Below are positions 5,422-5,716 of a stretch of DNA of 5,716 bases, piece by piece. Source of the stretch: Planctomycetaceae bacterium (GTDB taxonomy: Bacteria > Planctomycetota > Planctomycetia > Pirellulales > UBA1268); the NCBI GenBank assembly GCA_002862165.1, contig PKCL01000453.1, positions 1 through 5,716 of the forward strand, given 5' to 3'. The translations under genes and the position numbers were made by a program. The notes below the pieces were generated by a model. The model was not told where the DNA came from. It was given only the letters and a program-made list of their open reading frames with translations, and searched no databases. Position 1 is the stretch's first letter. The number at the start of each line of letters is the position of its first letter.

Positions 5422-5716
5422 ATGATTTCATTCGAAAAAACCCAGATAAAGCATGGCAACAAGAGCCAGTATCATTCTGGAGCGGTTGCTCATGAGCCTT
5501 GGAACATTGCCTGCCTTGTGACGTATCAGGTAGTAGCTCGTATAGGTTGGATTTTTAAAACAGAGACCGTCATTATGCCGGTTGTTTTGGATGCATGCAT
5601 TCCCTCTGGTTTGTTGCGAGGTTTTCTCCCTGTTCTGAATCGCATTGGAACAAGTCTATTCCCATTGTTAGTCGCTCCATTTGTTTCACGAACAAAGTCT
5701 ATTCGGTGGCTTTTAG
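5422..5716 (+). CDS. Probable MFS-type membrane transporter, N-terminal part (cut by window edge)
   Basis: A frame open from ATG 5422 to the right edge encodes 98 residues, and the gene continues beyond the window. After a polar lead of about 25 residues come ACLVTYQVVARIGWIFKTE (30-48), VIMPVVLDACI (50-60), GLLRGFLPVLNRIG (63-76) and LFPLLVAPFV (79-88). This alternates hydrophobic helices with a loop bearing R-G-x-L-P-x-L-N-R. The pattern resembles planctomycete transporters of the major facilitator superfamily that I recall, but the fragment is too short to name a substrate, and another polytopic protein is possible. ATG 5395, nine codons upstream in the same frame, is an alternative start; an in-frame TAA at 5383 bounds it. 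Neither start has a Shine-Dalgarno sequence. The gene diverges from the lactonase-like gene. Confidence 0.6.
   Translation, partial: MISFEKTQIKHGNKSQYHSGAVAHEPWNIACLVTYQVVARIGWIFKTETVIMPVVLDACIPSGLLRGFLPVLNRIGTSLFPLLVAPFVSRTKSIRWLL

Noticed and set aside
5289..5462. N-terminal extension of the lactonase-like protein up to 5462
   Set aside because: It would bury the signal peptide 58 residues inside the protein and cover the divergent promoter region and the start of the transporter gene. ATG 5288 fits the signal peptide.
5453..5524. Short plus-strand frame starting at ATG 5453
   Set aside because: It stops after 23 codons and lies inside the longer transporter frame, which has coherent membrane-protein sequence.
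1..5716. Mobile elements, CRISPR, tRNA or rRNA genes, defence or toxin-antitoxin systems
   Set aside because: I saw no transposase or integrase motifs, spaced direct repeats, cloverleaf or conserved rRNA sequence on either strand.

Overview
The window looks like a chromosomal segment from a planctomycete, probably Pirellulales-like. This rests on the ClpC N-terminus, on a two-helix membrane protein with TPR repeats beside clpC, on a thiamin synthase carrying an N-terminal ThiD2-type domain, and on several genes with weak or absent Shine-Dalgarno sequences. All of this is recalled family knowledge; no search was run. By eye the base composition is more AT-rich than in most cultured planctomycetes, so an uncultured marine or freshwater lineage is possible.

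Layout, left to right: the 5' end of clpC (minus, cut by the left edge); a 354-base non-coding leader with small hairpins; a membrane/TPR protein with a TTG start (minus, 647-1273); a thiamin enzyme fusion ThiD2-ThiE (plus, 1321-2466); a TlpA/ResA-like thioredoxin lipoprotein (minus, 2435-3031) whose 3' end overlaps thiE by 32 bases; a CYTH-domain protein, class IV adenylate cyclase type (plus, 3088-3660); panD (minus, 3694-4065); an exported seven-bladed-propeller lactonase-like protein (minus, 4062-5288) that shares an ATGA stop/start overlap with panD; and the first ~100 codons of a probable MFS-type membrane transporter (plus, from 5395 or 5422, cut by the right edge).

Transcription alternates strands. 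There are three divergent junctions (TPR protein/thiE, tlpA/CYTH, lactonase/MFS) and two convergent ones (thiE/tlpA, CYTH/panD). The only tight co-transcribed pair is lactonase-panD. The genes serve unrelated housekeeping roles: protein quality control, thiamin and pantothenate cofactor synthesis, periplasmic redox, nucleotide or polyphosphate chemistry and sugar lactone chemistry. They do not look like one pathway.

No mobile element, CRISPR array, RNA gene, toxin-antitoxin pair or defence island is visible. I do not see an undescribed system here. The best leads are the conserved but uncharacterised TPR membrane protein, the ThiD2-ThiE fusion with its internal repeat, and the coupled lactonase-panD pair.
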